Below, piece by piece: positions 16,461 to 24,620 of a DNA stretch of 38,844 nucleotides (the first letter of the stretch is position 1; each line of letters begins with the position of its first letter). The notes below the pieces were generated by a model. The model did not search any database and had not been told where the DNA came from. It saw only the letters and a list, made by a program, of their open reading frames with translations. The stretch comes from Deltaproteobacteria bacterium (GTDB taxonomy: Bacteria > Desulfobacterota > Dissulfuribacteria > Dissulfuribacterales > UBA5754), in NCBI GenBank assembly GCA_036574075.1, contig JAINCN010000047.1, forward strand, positions 1 to 38,844, written 5' to 3'. Position numbers and translations under genes: made by a program.

Positions 16461-18458
16461 ATGTTACCCTATCTGTGCGGAAGACTCTATCCCTTTGACA
16501 TCCGCGAGGCCCTCCCGGCCCTGCGTGAAGAGGACGGGTGTGTCTTCCTCGAAACTGCCCTTGCCCGTAGGGAGGATACCAGGTCCTATCTCTTCACGAG
16601 GCCCGAGGCCGTCATCACGGCGCACGGCCCCCAAGACCGGGACGCCTGTTTCCTCGCAGTGAAAAAGGCCCTTGACCAGGGGAAATATCTCGCAGGCTGG
16701 TGGGCGTACGAGTGGGGGTACTGCCTGGAGCCGCGCCTTGCCCCGCTCCTTGCGCAGAAACATACCGCACTCCCCCTCGTCTGGCTCGGGGTGTATGACA
16801 GGCCAAGGATCTGGGAACATGGAGAATCTCCCCAGGGCGTCCACCCCTTTGACGCCTTTGCCCCCTTCGAGATACGGGACCCGGATCTCGACGTGGACTG
16901 GGCCGGCTATGCGGATGCGGTCACAAGGATCCTGGACCTCATCCGCTCAGGCGAGACCTACCAGGTGAACTACACGACCCGGCTCCGGTTCGGTTTTAGG
17001 GGGGATCCAGTGGATCTCTATCTCTCTTTGAGGGCCGGACAGGCCGTTCCCTATGCGGCCTTCATAAGGACGGGTGGGCTTTCCGTCCTCTCCTTTTCCC
17101 CTGAGCTCTTCTTTCGCATCGATGGGATGCGCATCCGGTCCCGGCCCATGAAGGGGACCATCCGAAGGGGAAAAACCGGCGATGAAGATGCGCGTCTTGC
17201 CTTGGCCCTTGCCTCTGACCCCAAGAACCGGGCCGAAAACGTCATGATCGTGGACCTCATTCGAAACGATATCGGCCGTCTCGCCAGGACCGGAACCGTC
17301 ACGGTGGACGAACTCTTTGCGGTCGAGAGGTATCAGGGCCTCTTCCAGATGACGTCCACGATCTCAGGTGAGATCAGGCCGAATCTCACCCACCGCGAGG
17401 TAATGACGGCCCTTTTCCCCTGCGGGTCTGTCACAGGAGCCCCAAAGATCCGCACCATGGAGATCATCGCAGGTCTCGAGACCTCGCCTCGGGGGATCTA
17501 CACCGGGGCCATAGGCTTTCTCTCCCCGACTGGACATGCAGTCCTGAACGTGGCCATCCGCACGGTGATCCTGGACGGGGAAACCGGGGAGATGGGCCTG
17601 GGAAGCGGGATCGTCATCGACTCGGACCCGAGCTCCGAATACGAGGAATGCCTTCTAAAGGGCAGGTTTCTCACAAATGCCCAGGGAAATCTCGGCAAAA
17701 GACATGGAACCCCAAAAAAGACGGGTGGTCTTTCCCTCATCGAGACCATGCGATGGGAACCAGAGACGGGCATCCATCTTCTAGATCGCCACCTCGCTCG
17801 CATGGCCCGTTCCGCGCATTACTTCGGCATCCCATGGGACCAGGTGTTGGCGAGAAATGCCCTCAAGACATGGGAAAAGGGCCTTACGGCCGAAAAGGGG
17901 GCCTGCCTGGTCCGGCTCCTCCTGCACCAGAACGGAAGGATCGAGCTCTCTTCATCGCCGCTCGAAACGGTCCCTGAGCCCGTCCTCTTTGACATATCCA
18001 CTGCCCGGACAGACCCTGACGATCCCTTTCTCCGGCACAAGACGACCCGGCGGGGGCTCTACGACCAGGAGCTTGAAAAGGCCCGGGAGCGCGGGCTCTT
18101 TGACCGGGTCATGGTGAACACGCGGGGCGAGGTCACAGAGGGCTGCATCACAAACGTCTTTCTCAGACGGGATGGTATCCTCGTGACCCCTGCCCTCTCA
18201 TGCGGGCTCCTTCCTGGGACCCTGCGAGAGGAGCTCCTCGAGCAGGGGTATGCGGTGGAAGGCATCCTCCGTCCGGAGGACCTCTTCGGGGCGGAGGAGA
18301 TCTACTTAGGGAATTCGGTCAGAGGACTCCTTCGCGCCTATATGAGCTCGATGAACTCGCCAGGTGAGAGCGGGACCACTTCCACGTCGAGTTCGAGGGC
18401 GTTTACCTCACGCACAAAGGCATCAACTGTCCCGGTCAAGGCCGGGAAGGTCCCGTAG
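16461..18458 (+). CDS. pabB/pabC: Fused aminodeoxychorismate synthase component I / aminodeoxychorismate lyase
   Basis: A 665-residue bifunctional folate enzyme. Residues 1 to about 405 are PabB: TYQVNYTTRLRF, RPMKGTIRRG, ENVMIVDLIRNDIGRLA, CGSVTGAPKIRTMEII and GSGIVIDSDPSSEYEECL. From about 415 is a fold-IV PLP lyase: GLSLIETMRW, the PLP lysine in RHKTTRR (K527), and EGCITNVFLRRDG. Together they convert chorismate plus ammonia to 4-aminobenzoate. A separate PabA glutaminase would be needed and is not in the window. The lyase normally ends near GNSVRGLLRA; the last 40 residues are Ser/Thr/Lys-rich and overlap the convergent UPF0173 gene by 121 bp, so the tail looks like read-through after loss of the original stop. 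Confidence 0.93.
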   Translation: MLPYLCGRLYPFDIREALPALREEDGCVFLETALARREDTRSYLFTRPEAVITAHGPQDRDACFLAVKKALDQGKYLAGWWAYEWGYCLEPRLAPLLAQKHTALPLVWLGVYDRPRIWEHGESPQGVHPFDAFAPFEIRDPDLDVDWAGYADAVTRILDLIRSGETYQVNYTTRLRFGFRGDPVDLYLSLRAGQAVPYAAFIRTGGLSVLSFSPELFFRIDGMRIRSRPMKGTIRRGKTGDEDARLALALASDPKNRAENVMIVDLIRNDIGRLARTGTVTVDELFAVERYQGLFQMTSTISGEIRPNLTHREVMTALFPCGSVTGAPKIRTMEIIAGLETSPRGIYTGAIGFLSPTGHAVLNVAIRTVILDGETGEMGLGSGIVIDSDPSSEYEECLLKGRFLTNAQGNLGKRHGTPKKTGGLSLIETMRWEPETGIHLLDRHLARMARSAHYFGIPWDQVLARNALKTWEKGLTAEKGACLVRLLLHQNGRIELSSSPLETVPEPVLFDISTARTDPDDPFLRHKTTRRGLYDQELEKARERGLFDRVMVNTRGEVTEGCITNVFLRRDGILVTPALSCGLLPGTLREELLEQGYAVEGILRPEDLFGAEEIYLGNSVRGLLRAYMSSMNSPGESGTTSTSSSRAFTSRTKASTVPVKAGKVP

Positions 18459-19045
18459 TGCATGGGGACAACCATCTCGGGCATGAGGAACCGCACTGCA
18501 CGGGCGGCCTCCCTCGGTCCCATGACATAGTGGCTGCCGATGGGGAGCATGACCACGCGCGGTCGGTAGAGCTCCCCTATGAGGGCCATGTCCCCGAAAA
18601 GGGCCGTATCACCCGCATGGTACACCGAAAGACCATCGGCCAGGCCCACCACGAACCCAGCGGCCTCTCCCCCGTACAGGAAGAGGTTTCCTTCCTGGAT
18701 GGAGGAACTGTGGATGGCTGGGACCATGGTGATGGAGACCCCCTTGGTCACATAGGTCCCGCCGATGTTCATGCCCGTCACGTTGGGAAGACCCCGGGAC
18801 AGGAGATACTGCTGGATCTCGTGGATAGCTACGATCTCGGTGGATGGTGATCTGCCTATGGTCATGCAGTTGCCGAGATGATCTCCGTGGGCATGGGTGA
18901 TGAGCACGAGGTCGGCCTTCAAGTTTTTCGCCCATTCTGGGGCCTGGGGGTTCTCGAGCCACGGATCAATAAGGATGGAGACCCCCTGCCCGGTCCTGAT
19001 TCCAAAGGCTGAATGGCCGTAATAGGTCACGGTTGCAGCAGGCAT
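18338..19045 (-). CDS. UPF0173 metal-dependent hydrolase (metallo-beta-lactamase fold)
   Basis: A 235-residue cytoplasmic protein with the metallo-beta-lactamase motif THAHGDHLGN, later HAGDTALFGDM and VPMHYGTFP, giving a two-metal site. The UPF0173/UlaG-like branch starts with VTYYGHSAFGI and has no settled substrate. A GGAGG SD precedes ATG 19045, which overlaps the upstream HD gene by 19 bp. Its last 121 bp lie antisense to the extended pabBC tail; the SPGEFIELI ending is normal for the family, so this gene is the intact one. Confidence 0.88.
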   Translation of the reverse strand: MPAATVTYYGHSAFGIRTGQGVSILIDPWLENPQAPEWAKNLKADLVLITHAHGDHLGNCMTIGRSPSTEIVAIHEIQQYLLSRGLPNVTGMNIGGTYVTKGVSITMVPAIHSSSIQEGNLFLYGGEAAGFVVGLADGLSVYHAGDTALFGDMALIGELYRPRVVMLPIGSHYVMGPREAARAVRFLMPEMVVPMHYGTFPALTGTVDAFVREVNALELDVEVVPLSPGEFIELI

Positions 19046-19653
19046 ATGTCTTCCTCCGGGAGGATATGGGGTTCAAACCGGTTGAGCAGATTGAGGCAGG
19101 AAGGATCCTGGCTGATGCCCTGAAATATAAGGGCCTCCCACTTAAGGGCCTGGTCCCGCAGGCTCTGGATCCTTTGCCTTTTCTCGGCTGTCGTGCCGTA
19201 GCGAACCGCAAGGTCGTCGAATCGATCTTCCAGGTCCACAACCTCCGTGTGCCTGACCCTCTTGTCCGCATAGTTCACGAGCACTACCTCAGTGATGCAG
19301 GAAAAACCGTCATACTCCTGTCCAAGATGCACATGTCTCCTGACGATCTCTCCGATCTCGGGAAACCCCAAGGATGCAACGATCTCGGCCCCTTGAGCCG
19401 CGTGATCCTCTCCCTTTTCGATGGCGATCATCTTGGCGATGTCGTGGAGCAGGGCCCCGGCCTCAGCCAGGACAAGATCGAGACAAAGCCCGGACCTGGC
19501 AAGGAGCCTGCCTAAGGTGACAGTGACCTGGGCAACCCTCTGGGAGTGGGCGACGATGTGAAAAGGGACATCGTAACGGCAAAGGATCTCGAGGCAGGTC
19601 TCCCTGTCCGGCAAGGATCGTTGTGGGGAGACCGGGGAAACATAATGGGACAT
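19027..19653 (-). CDS. HD-domain phosphohydrolase
   Basis: A 208-residue HD protein. HSQRVAQVTVTLGRLL supplies the first His, GALLHDIAKM the HD pair, and RRHVHLGQ and NYADKRVRH further ligands, as in HDIG-type phosphohydrolases. It probably hydrolyses a nucleotide or related phosphoester; the substrate cannot be told. The 3' end overlaps the UPF0173 gene. The start at 19653 has no good SD and could lie slightly downstream. Confidence 0.8.
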   Translation of the reverse strand: MSHYVSPVSPQRSLPDRETCLEILCRYDVPFHIVAHSQRVAQVTVTLGRLLARSGLCLDLVLAEAGALLHDIAKMIAIEKGEDHAAQGAEIVASLGFPEIGEIVRRHVHLGQEYDGFSCITEVVLVNYADKRVRHTEVVDLEDRFDDLAVRYGTTAEKRQRIQSLRDQALKWEALIFQGISQDPSCLNLLNRFEPHILPEEDICLLQP

Positions 19654-19688
19654 GGAGAAAAATTAACTGCGGCCGGGGATGAAATCAA

Positions 19689-19890
19689 CCTGAATCCGTG
19701 GGCCGACCTGTCTGCCGTGCCCGGCACAGGCAGGCGGCTGGGGTATTTGTGGAGTGAGGCGCCCATGGACGGGCGCCGTCGGCAAATCTGCCCCCATGGA
19801 CGGGGGCTATTTGCCGCACGGAACAAATACCCCAGCCGCCTGTTTATTCTGTGAAATCGAAAGGATGCGTGCATATCTCACGGATTCAGG
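19689..19890 (+). repeat. Cruciform repeat, copy C (family 1, core inverted, with extra palindrome)
   Basis: A 202-bp copy bounded by CCTGAATCCGTG and CTCACGGATTCAGG. The inner stem CAGGCGGCTGGGGTATTTGT pairs perfectly with ACAAATACCCCAGCCGCCTG. The linker is on the right, as in copy A, but the core between the inner arms reads GGAGTGAGGCGCC first and GGGGGCTATTTGCC last, inverted relative to A, F and G. An extra GC palindrome (GTGCCCGGCAC) sits after the left end. It lies between the divergent HD and dnaA genes. Confidence 0.9.
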
Positions 19891-20144
19891 ATCAAGAAAA
19901 TGTTACAAAAAGGTGACAAAGTGAGAAAATGAAAGAAAACAGCAAGGCTTATGAGATCGAACAAGGTGTTGAAAACTGGGGCACACAATCTAAAATATTG
20001 AAATAAAACAATATATCTTAAAGAAAAAACGCTTTTTGTTGCCTAAGGTTACGAATTTTTCAGTGGATCTTTATGTATTTTCGTTGTGATAGGGACTGTT
20101 TACAACCCTTTTTCCCACATCCGCCTAATCGGATCTCATCTCTT

Positions 20145-20173
20145 TTGACAGGCAAAACGGAGAAAAGTAAGAC
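20145..20173 (+). promoter_or_regulatory. Candidate promoter of the dnaA-glcD-ispD operon
   Basis: A perfect TTGACA (20145-20150), 17-bp spacer, then TAAGAC (20168-20173), a weak -10, about 70 bp upstream of the chosen dnaA start. The region 19970-20070 before it is notably A+T-rich. Confidence 0.35.
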
Positions 20174-20242
20174 TTTCGGGCAGGGAACAGGAACGGGTTT
20201 TTTCGCATTTTTCTCATGGCAATACCCAGAGGAAGGACGGAT

Positions 20243-21574
20243 ATGCGGACAGCTTGGGAGAGGCTGAAAGATATTCTGCGTTCAAGATTGGCCGAAAGCA
20301 GCTTTCGTATCTGGATCGAACCCCTCGAATATTCTGGGCATGAAGGAGATGTCCTCGTCCTTTCCTGCCCGAATGCCTTTTTTGCCTCTTGCGTCCAGGA
20401 AAATTACCTCTCTCTCCTTGCGGATGAGGTGGGGGCGGGCAAGGCGGTCTCCCGCATCAGATTGGTCCCAAAAACAGGTACCGACGGTCCTGTCCGGACC
20501 CAGCTCCATCTTCCGAGATTTTCCCCGGGAGAAATTGTAAGACCCCCATTTGTAAAGGGCTACGTATTTGAGGAGTTCGTGGTCGGGCAGTCCAACAGGC
20601 ATGCCTATGAGGTCTGCCGGGCCACTGCATACGACAAAGGGCATGCCGGCCAGATCGTTTACTTACATGCCCGGCCAGGGCTCGGGAAAAGTCATCTCGC
20701 CCAGGCCGTGGGCCATGCCATTTTCGAGGCCCGGCCCTCGACCCGCATCTCCTATCTTTCCGCCAACGACTTTACGCGCCAGGTCGTCACTGCTGTCAGA
20801 GGCGGTGACATGGACGCGGTCTCCCGCCGGTTCAGTGAGGAGTGCGATTGTCTCCTCCTGGAGGAGGTCCATGGTCTGTCCGGCCGGGAACGTACCCAGA
20901 AGGAGCTTGCCAGGACCTTGGACCGACTCCTCGTACGGGGAAAGACCATCCTCCTCACCGGCTGCCAGCCACCAAACCAGATAGAGGTATGCAGCGAATT
21001 GAGCTCCCGTTTTGCCTCCAGCCTCCTTGTGAACATCAACCCGCCGGACCGGGATACCCGCAGAAAGATCCTCGTCAGAAAGGCCCGCAACCATGGGGTC
21101 CATCTGGATGAGGCGGTTCTCGATTACCTCGCTGATCATATACAAGGAGACATTCGGAAGATCGAAGGCGCAGTCATCGGCCTCGCATCCAGATCAAGCC
21201 TTCTTAAGCAAGAGATCGATCTTTCGCTTGCCCGCGAGATGGTGGAAAGCATCGTGGGCAAACAGGCGGACATCACCGTGGATGACATACGGAAGGTCAT
21301 CTGCCGCCATTTCAACGTGGACGCCGAGGCCCTCTGCTCAAAGTCAAGGAAACGTTCCATCACTTGGCCCCGCCACATAGCCATGTATCTGGCCAGGCGC
21401 CTTACCGACGCCTCCCTCGAGGAGATCGGACGGGTCTTCAACCGGGACCATGCAACCGTCGTCCACTCGGTGAAATACATCGCAAAACAGATGGAGACCT
21501 CGCCACGGATCCGGCGTGAGGTCGAATTCGTGTCGGAACGCATCGAGGCGCGGCGCTGGAAAACAGAAGGGTGA
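20243..21574 (+). CDS. dnaA: DnaA-family replication initiator, variant ATPase motifs
   Basis: 443 residues from ATG 20243, preferred over 20216 because of the SD AGGAAGG just upstream and because AWERLKDILRSRLAESSF.IWI is the usual domain I start. Walker A is RPGLGKSHLA (K149, S150 rather than the usual GKTHL). Walker B is LLLEEVHGL with E207-E208 instead of DD. Arg-rich sensor segments (SSRFASSLLVNINPPDRDTR) and a full domain IV (about 369-413, WPRHIAMYLARRLTDASLEEIG then RDHATVVHS) for DnaA-box binding are present. There is no dnaN or gyrB neighbour, and I find no convincing DnaA boxes upstream. It may be the main initiator of a lineage with this variant, or a second copy. Confidence 0.85.
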   Translation: MRTAWERLKDILRSRLAESSFRIWIEPLEYSGHEGDVLVLSCPNAFFASCVQENYLSLLADEVGAGKAVSRIRLVPKTGTDGPVRTQLHLPRFSPGEIVRPPFVKGYVFEEFVVGQSNRHAYEVCRATAYDKGHAGQIVYLHARPGLGKSHLAQAVGHAIFEARPSTRISYLSANDFTRQVVTAVRGGDMDAVSRRFSEECDCLLLEEVHGLSGRERTQKELARTLDRLLVRGKTILLTGCQPPNQIEVCSELSSRFASSLLVNINPPDRDTRRKILVRKARNHGVHLDEAVLDYLADHIQGDIRKIEGAVIGLASRSSLLKQEIDLSLAREMVESIVGKQADITVDDIRKVICRHFNVDAEALCSKSRKRSITWPRHIAMYLARRLTDASLEEIGRVFNRDHATVVHSVKYIAKQMETSPRIRREVEFVSERIEARRWKTEG

Positions 21575-22950
21575 GGAAAAGGGGACTTGTAAAGGCCCTT
21601 CAGGAGGCGATAGGGCGGGAAAACGTCCTGACATCTCCTGCGGACCTGGAATGCTATTCCTATGACGCGAGCGGATCGGCCTCCATGCCTGATATGGTGG
21701 TCCTGCCGCAAGGCCCAGAGGCGGTCTCGAAGGTCCTTGCCATGGCGTCGGATGCCAGTATCCCCATCGTCCCCCGAGGGGCTGGCTCCGGTACCGCAGG
21801 GGGCTCTGTCCCGGTCTTCGGCGGCATCGTGGTCTCCTTAGCCCGCATGAACCGGATCCTCTCCATCCGTACCGACGACCTCACGGTCGAGGTGGAACCA
21901 GGGGCCGTCACCGGAGACATCCAGAAGGCAGTGGAAGAAAAGGGCCTTTTCTATCCTCCAGACCCGGCAAGTCTGGCCTTTTGCACCATAGGAGGCAACG
22001 TCTCCACCGGGGCCGGAGGGCCGCGCGCCGTAAAATACGGGGTCACGAAGGACTACGTCGTTTCCCTGGAAGTGGTGCTCGCTGGGGGCAACATCATCCG
22101 GACAGGGACAAAGACCGCAAAGAACGCCGTTGGATACGACCTCACCCGCCTCATGACAGGCTCGGAAGGGACCCTCGGAATCGTGACCGGCATCACCCTC
22201 AAACTGCTCCCCCTTCCCGAGAAGACGGGTACGGCCATAGCGATCTTTGCCGACCCCCGTTCAGCCGTCCGGTCTGTGACCGCCCTCTTTGAGGCCGGGC
22301 TGCTCCCGCGGTGCGCGGAATTCCTCGACGCCCGATGCATCCATCTCGTCCGTGACCTTTTGCCCCCCATGCCTGATGCACCAGCCCGCGCCCTCCTCCT
22401 CGTGGAGGTGGACGGCACCGCAGCCGCGGTCAAGCAGGAACTCTCGGGCGCGGAGGAGATCCTACGCCATGCAGGCGCTGTCGCCTTTCACCGGGCCGGA
22501 TCCCAGGAGGTGGCCACGGCATTCTGGCGCGCACGCCGTGGACTCTCCCCGGCCATGAAAAGATTGGGACTCACGGGCAAGGTGAGCGAGGACGTATGCG
22601 TGCCGCGCCATGCCCTCCCGGACATGCTCGACGCCATAGAACAGATCGACGCCCGCACCACATGCACTATCGTCACCTTCGGACATGCCGGAGACGGCAA
22701 CCTCCACGTAAACATCCTCTTTGACGCGCAGAGCGAAGACGCAAAGGCTGAGACAGGACGCACGGTCGAGGAGATCCTGGATGCGGCCGTGCGCCTCGGC
22801 GGAACCATCTCCGGCGAACACGGGGTGGGCCTTTCAAAAAGGCCCTACGTGAAAAATGAGCTTGGCCCTGAAACCCTTGGCATCATGAAAGGTATCAAGG
22901 CGGCCTTTGATCCCGGGGGGATCATGAACCCAGGAAAGGTCTTTCCATGA
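21571..22950 (+). CDS. glcD: FAD-binding D-2-hydroxyacid oxidase/dehydrogenase (GlcD family)
   Basis: A 459-residue flavoprotein with a PCMH-type FAD domain (VVLPQGPEAVSKVL, PIVPRGAGSGTAGGSVP, GNVSTGAGGPRAVKYGVTKDYV, GSEGTLGIVTGITLKLLPLP) and a C-terminal FAD-linked oxidase domain (VTFGHAGDGNLHVNI, EHGVGLSKRPYV). It oxidises glycolate or D-lactate-type acids and hands electrons to a partner, typically an Fe-S GlcF-like protein, not seen here. The start is GTG overlapping the dnaA stop (GTGA). Exact substrate uncertain. Confidence 0.9.
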   Translation: MRKRGLVKALQEAIGRENVLTSPADLECYSYDASGSASMPDMVVLPQGPEAVSKVLAMASDASIPIVPRGAGSGTAGGSVPVFGGIVVSLARMNRILSIRTDDLTVEVEPGAVTGDIQKAVEEKGLFYPPDPASLAFCTIGGNVSTGAGGPRAVKYGVTKDYVVSLEVVLAGGNIIRTGTKTAKNAVGYDLTRLMTGSEGTLGIVTGITLKLLPLPEKTGTAIAIFADPRSAVRSVTALFEAGLLPRCAEFLDARCIHLVRDLLPPMPDAPARALLLVEVDGTAAAVKQELSGAEEILRHAGAVAFHRAGSQEVATAFWRARRGLSPAMKRLGLTGKVSEDVCVPRHALPDMLDAIEQIDARTTCTIVTFGHAGDGNLHVNILFDAQSEDAKAETGRTVEEILDAAVRLGGTISGEHGVGLSKRPYVKNELGPETLGIMKGIKAAFDPGGIMNPGKVFP

Positions 22951-23663
22951 AGGTATCGGCCATCATCGTGGCAGCAGGCTCTGGGACCCGCTTCGGGGCA
23001 GGTGTCCCCAAGCAGTTCGTGACCCTCGCAGGCCGCCCTCTCCTCTTCTGGAGCATCTTCGCATTTGCCGACATCCCTGAGGTGGAAGAGATCGTTGCCG
23101 TCATACCCGAGGGGCATGAGGAGACCTTTGAGACGCTCTTGAGACAAAATCCCGTATCCGGGGCCCGAATCAGGTGGTGCGCCGGGGGGGCGACCCGCCA
23201 GGAATCGGTCCTGAAGGGTCTTCGCGCATCAGAACCGGATATCCCATGGGCCGCAGTGCATGACGGGGCCCGTCCCCTCGTGACCCGGGAAATCATTCAG
23301 GACGTCCTCCTTGCGGCCCATTCCCTCGGGGCCGCCATTCCAGGGCTTCCAGTGGCTGACACAGTGAAGCTCGTGGACGAAGAGGGGATGATCATAAGGA
23401 CCCTCGAGCGAAAAAACCTGATACTTGCCCAAACCCCCCAGGTCTGCCGAAAAAGGGACCTAAACGCCGCTTACAAAAGGGCCGAGGAACTTGCCCTCAC
23501 GGCAACCGACGAGGCGGGCCTCCTCGAGGCCGCAGGGGTTCCCGTGGGGGTCCGACCCGGATCGGTCGAGAACATCAAGATCACGACTCGTGATGACCTA
23601 ATCCTTGCCGAAGCGATCCTTGCAAAAAGGGATAAGGCCTTATGGCGCTGCCAAAACCCCTAA
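22947..23663 (+). CDS. ispD: 2-C-methyl-D-erythritol 4-phosphate cytidylyltransferase
   Basis: A 238-residue enzyme of the non-mevalonate isoprenoid pathway, forming CDP-methylerythritol from MEP and CTP. It has the nucleotidyltransferase loop VAAGSGTRFGAGVPKQF, VHDGARPLVT, IPGLPVADTVK, the AQTPQVCR block and ENIKITTRDDL. The ATG overlaps the glcD stop by 4 bp. No ispF follows. The gene ends convergent with tRNA-Gly. Confidence 0.96.
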   Translation: MKVSAIIVAAGSGTRFGAGVPKQFVTLAGRPLLFWSIFAFADIPEVEEIVAVIPEGHEETFETLLRQNPVSGARIRWCAGGATRQESVLKGLRASEPDIPWAAVHDGARPLVTREIIQDVLLAAHSLGAAIPGLPVADTVKLVDEEGMIIRTLERKNLILAQTPQVCRKRDLNAAYKRAEELALTATDEAGLLEAAGVPVGVRPGSVENIKITTRDDLILAEAILAKRDKALWRCQNP

Positions 23664-23683
23664 GATATGATGGCACTCAGGAC

Positions 23684-23709
23684 AAAAAAGGCATCCTTTG
23701 ATGGATGCC
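23684..23709 (-). terminator. Rho-independent terminator of tRNA-Gly
   Basis: On the minus strand GGCATCC (23709-23703) and GGATGCC (23696-23690) form a 7-bp stem with a 6-nt loop, followed by CTTTTTTG (six Ts). It lies 14 bp after the tRNA 3' end and reads only in the tRNA direction. Confidence 0.85.
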
Positions 23710-23722
23710 CTGGGCTTACTTA

Positions 23723-23797
<75 letters not shown>

Positions 23798-23809
23798 GTT
23801 CGGGAGGTG

Positions 23810-23839
23810 AATATAAGGGGCGGCCATCTATTCTGTCAA
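23810..23839 (-). promoter_or_regulatory. Sigma-70-like promoter of tRNA-Gly
   Basis: On the minus strand TTGACA (23839-23834), 18-bp spacer, then TATATT (23815-23810), 12 bp before the tRNA 5' end. The -35 is perfect and the -10 matches 5 of 6. A G+C-rich discriminator fits a stable-RNA promoter. Confidence 0.75.
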
Positions 23840-23929
23840 GGCCAAAAGGCACGGACAGGACCTCTTTGTTCACCGCATCAGTCACGATCGGTGCAATTTT
23901 TATATGTTCTTGTAATAAAATATAGTCTT

Positions 23930-24074
23930 CCTGAATCCGTGAGCTGACGTCCGGGGTATTTGTTCCGTGCGCCTGCCTGTCGGCAGGCAAGGCAGACAGG
24001 GCAAATAGCCTCCGTCCATGGGGGCGGATTTGCCGACGGAAATCAAATGGTTGACCGTATCTTACGGATTCAGG
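23930..24074 (+). repeat. Cruciform repeat, copy D (family 1, internally deleted, palindrome inserted)
   Basis: Begins CCTGAATCCGTGAG and ends TTACGGATTCAGG. The left inner arm CTGACGTCCGGGGTATTTGT and first hairpin are present, but the second hairpin and right arm are missing: GATTTGCCGACGG runs straight into the linker. A GCCTGCCTGTCGGCAGGC palindrome is inserted in the first hairpin loop region. Confidence 0.85.
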
Positions 24075-24120
24075 ATATTGGATGCATTTGTAATTGAGAC
24101 GCATTACCGCCCCCAATCCT

Positions 24121-24303
24121 GTAGGGGCAGGCCCCCGTGCCTGCCCCAATATTCGTGCAACCATGGGATGGTGGGCAGCCACAGGGGGTTGCCCCTACCA
24201 ATATCGTGGATATGGTTCGATATGACCACGAATTCATCGACCAGGAGGATGGATTCGGGGTATATGGATGCAATGTGGGGGCGGGTTCTGAACCCGCCCC
24301 TAC
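24121..24303 (+). repeat. Cluster of three GTAGGGGC...GCCCC-type palindromes
   Basis: Three short hairpins with a common GTAGGGGC/GCCCCTAC frame but different inner arms: 24121-24147 (CAGGC...GCCTG), 24173-24198 (imperfect, GGCAGCC...GGTTGCC) and 24275-24303 (GGCGGGTTCTGAACCCGCC). They resemble REP-like palindromes found near REP-associated transposases. An end-only scrap of the cruciform repeat (GCTCACGGATTCAGG, 24327-24341) follows. Confidence 0.7.
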
Positions 24304-24326
24304 AGAACCCGTCACCCCGGAGGACA

Positions 24327-24341
24327 GCTCACGGATTCAGG
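24327..24341 (+). repeat. Cruciform repeat, isolated end (family 1)
   Basis: GCTCACGGATTCAGG is a perfect right-end sequence with no recognisable inner arms to its left. It adjoins the palindrome cluster and the IS1380-type remnant, so the rest of the element was probably lost by deletion. Confidence 0.6.
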
Positions 24342-24620
24342 GGCTTGATTTTGGGGCTCCTCGACGTTTCGTGTGGATTTGGAGTTTAATCCCAAATTAT
24401 GCACTACTCGTCCCGGGCGGGTGATCGGGCCACGAAATTGCCCTCCCATATCACGAAGGGTGCTTTTTTCAGGTTAGGTTGGGATGAGCGCTATTTCGGG
24501 GATTTTTTGCATGAATATCGCCTTTTGACGGTCCTGAAGCCGGAAATGTCCTATTTTTGGACAGGGACTCCCTTGCCCAGCTCCGGGCCTGTCTTTCTCA
24601 ACCCTGATGGAGGGGGTCTT

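Noticed and set aside
19891-20242. Possible oriC upstream of dnaA
   Set aside because: It is A+T-rich and next to dnaA, but I found no site closer than two mismatches to TTATCCACA and no cluster. TTTCCCACA near 20112 is the nearest. Not enough for an origin call.
23930-24341. CRISPR-like array from repeated motifs
   Set aside because: The repeats are palindromes of different sequence with irregular spacing; there is no constant repeat-spacer periodicity and no cas gene.
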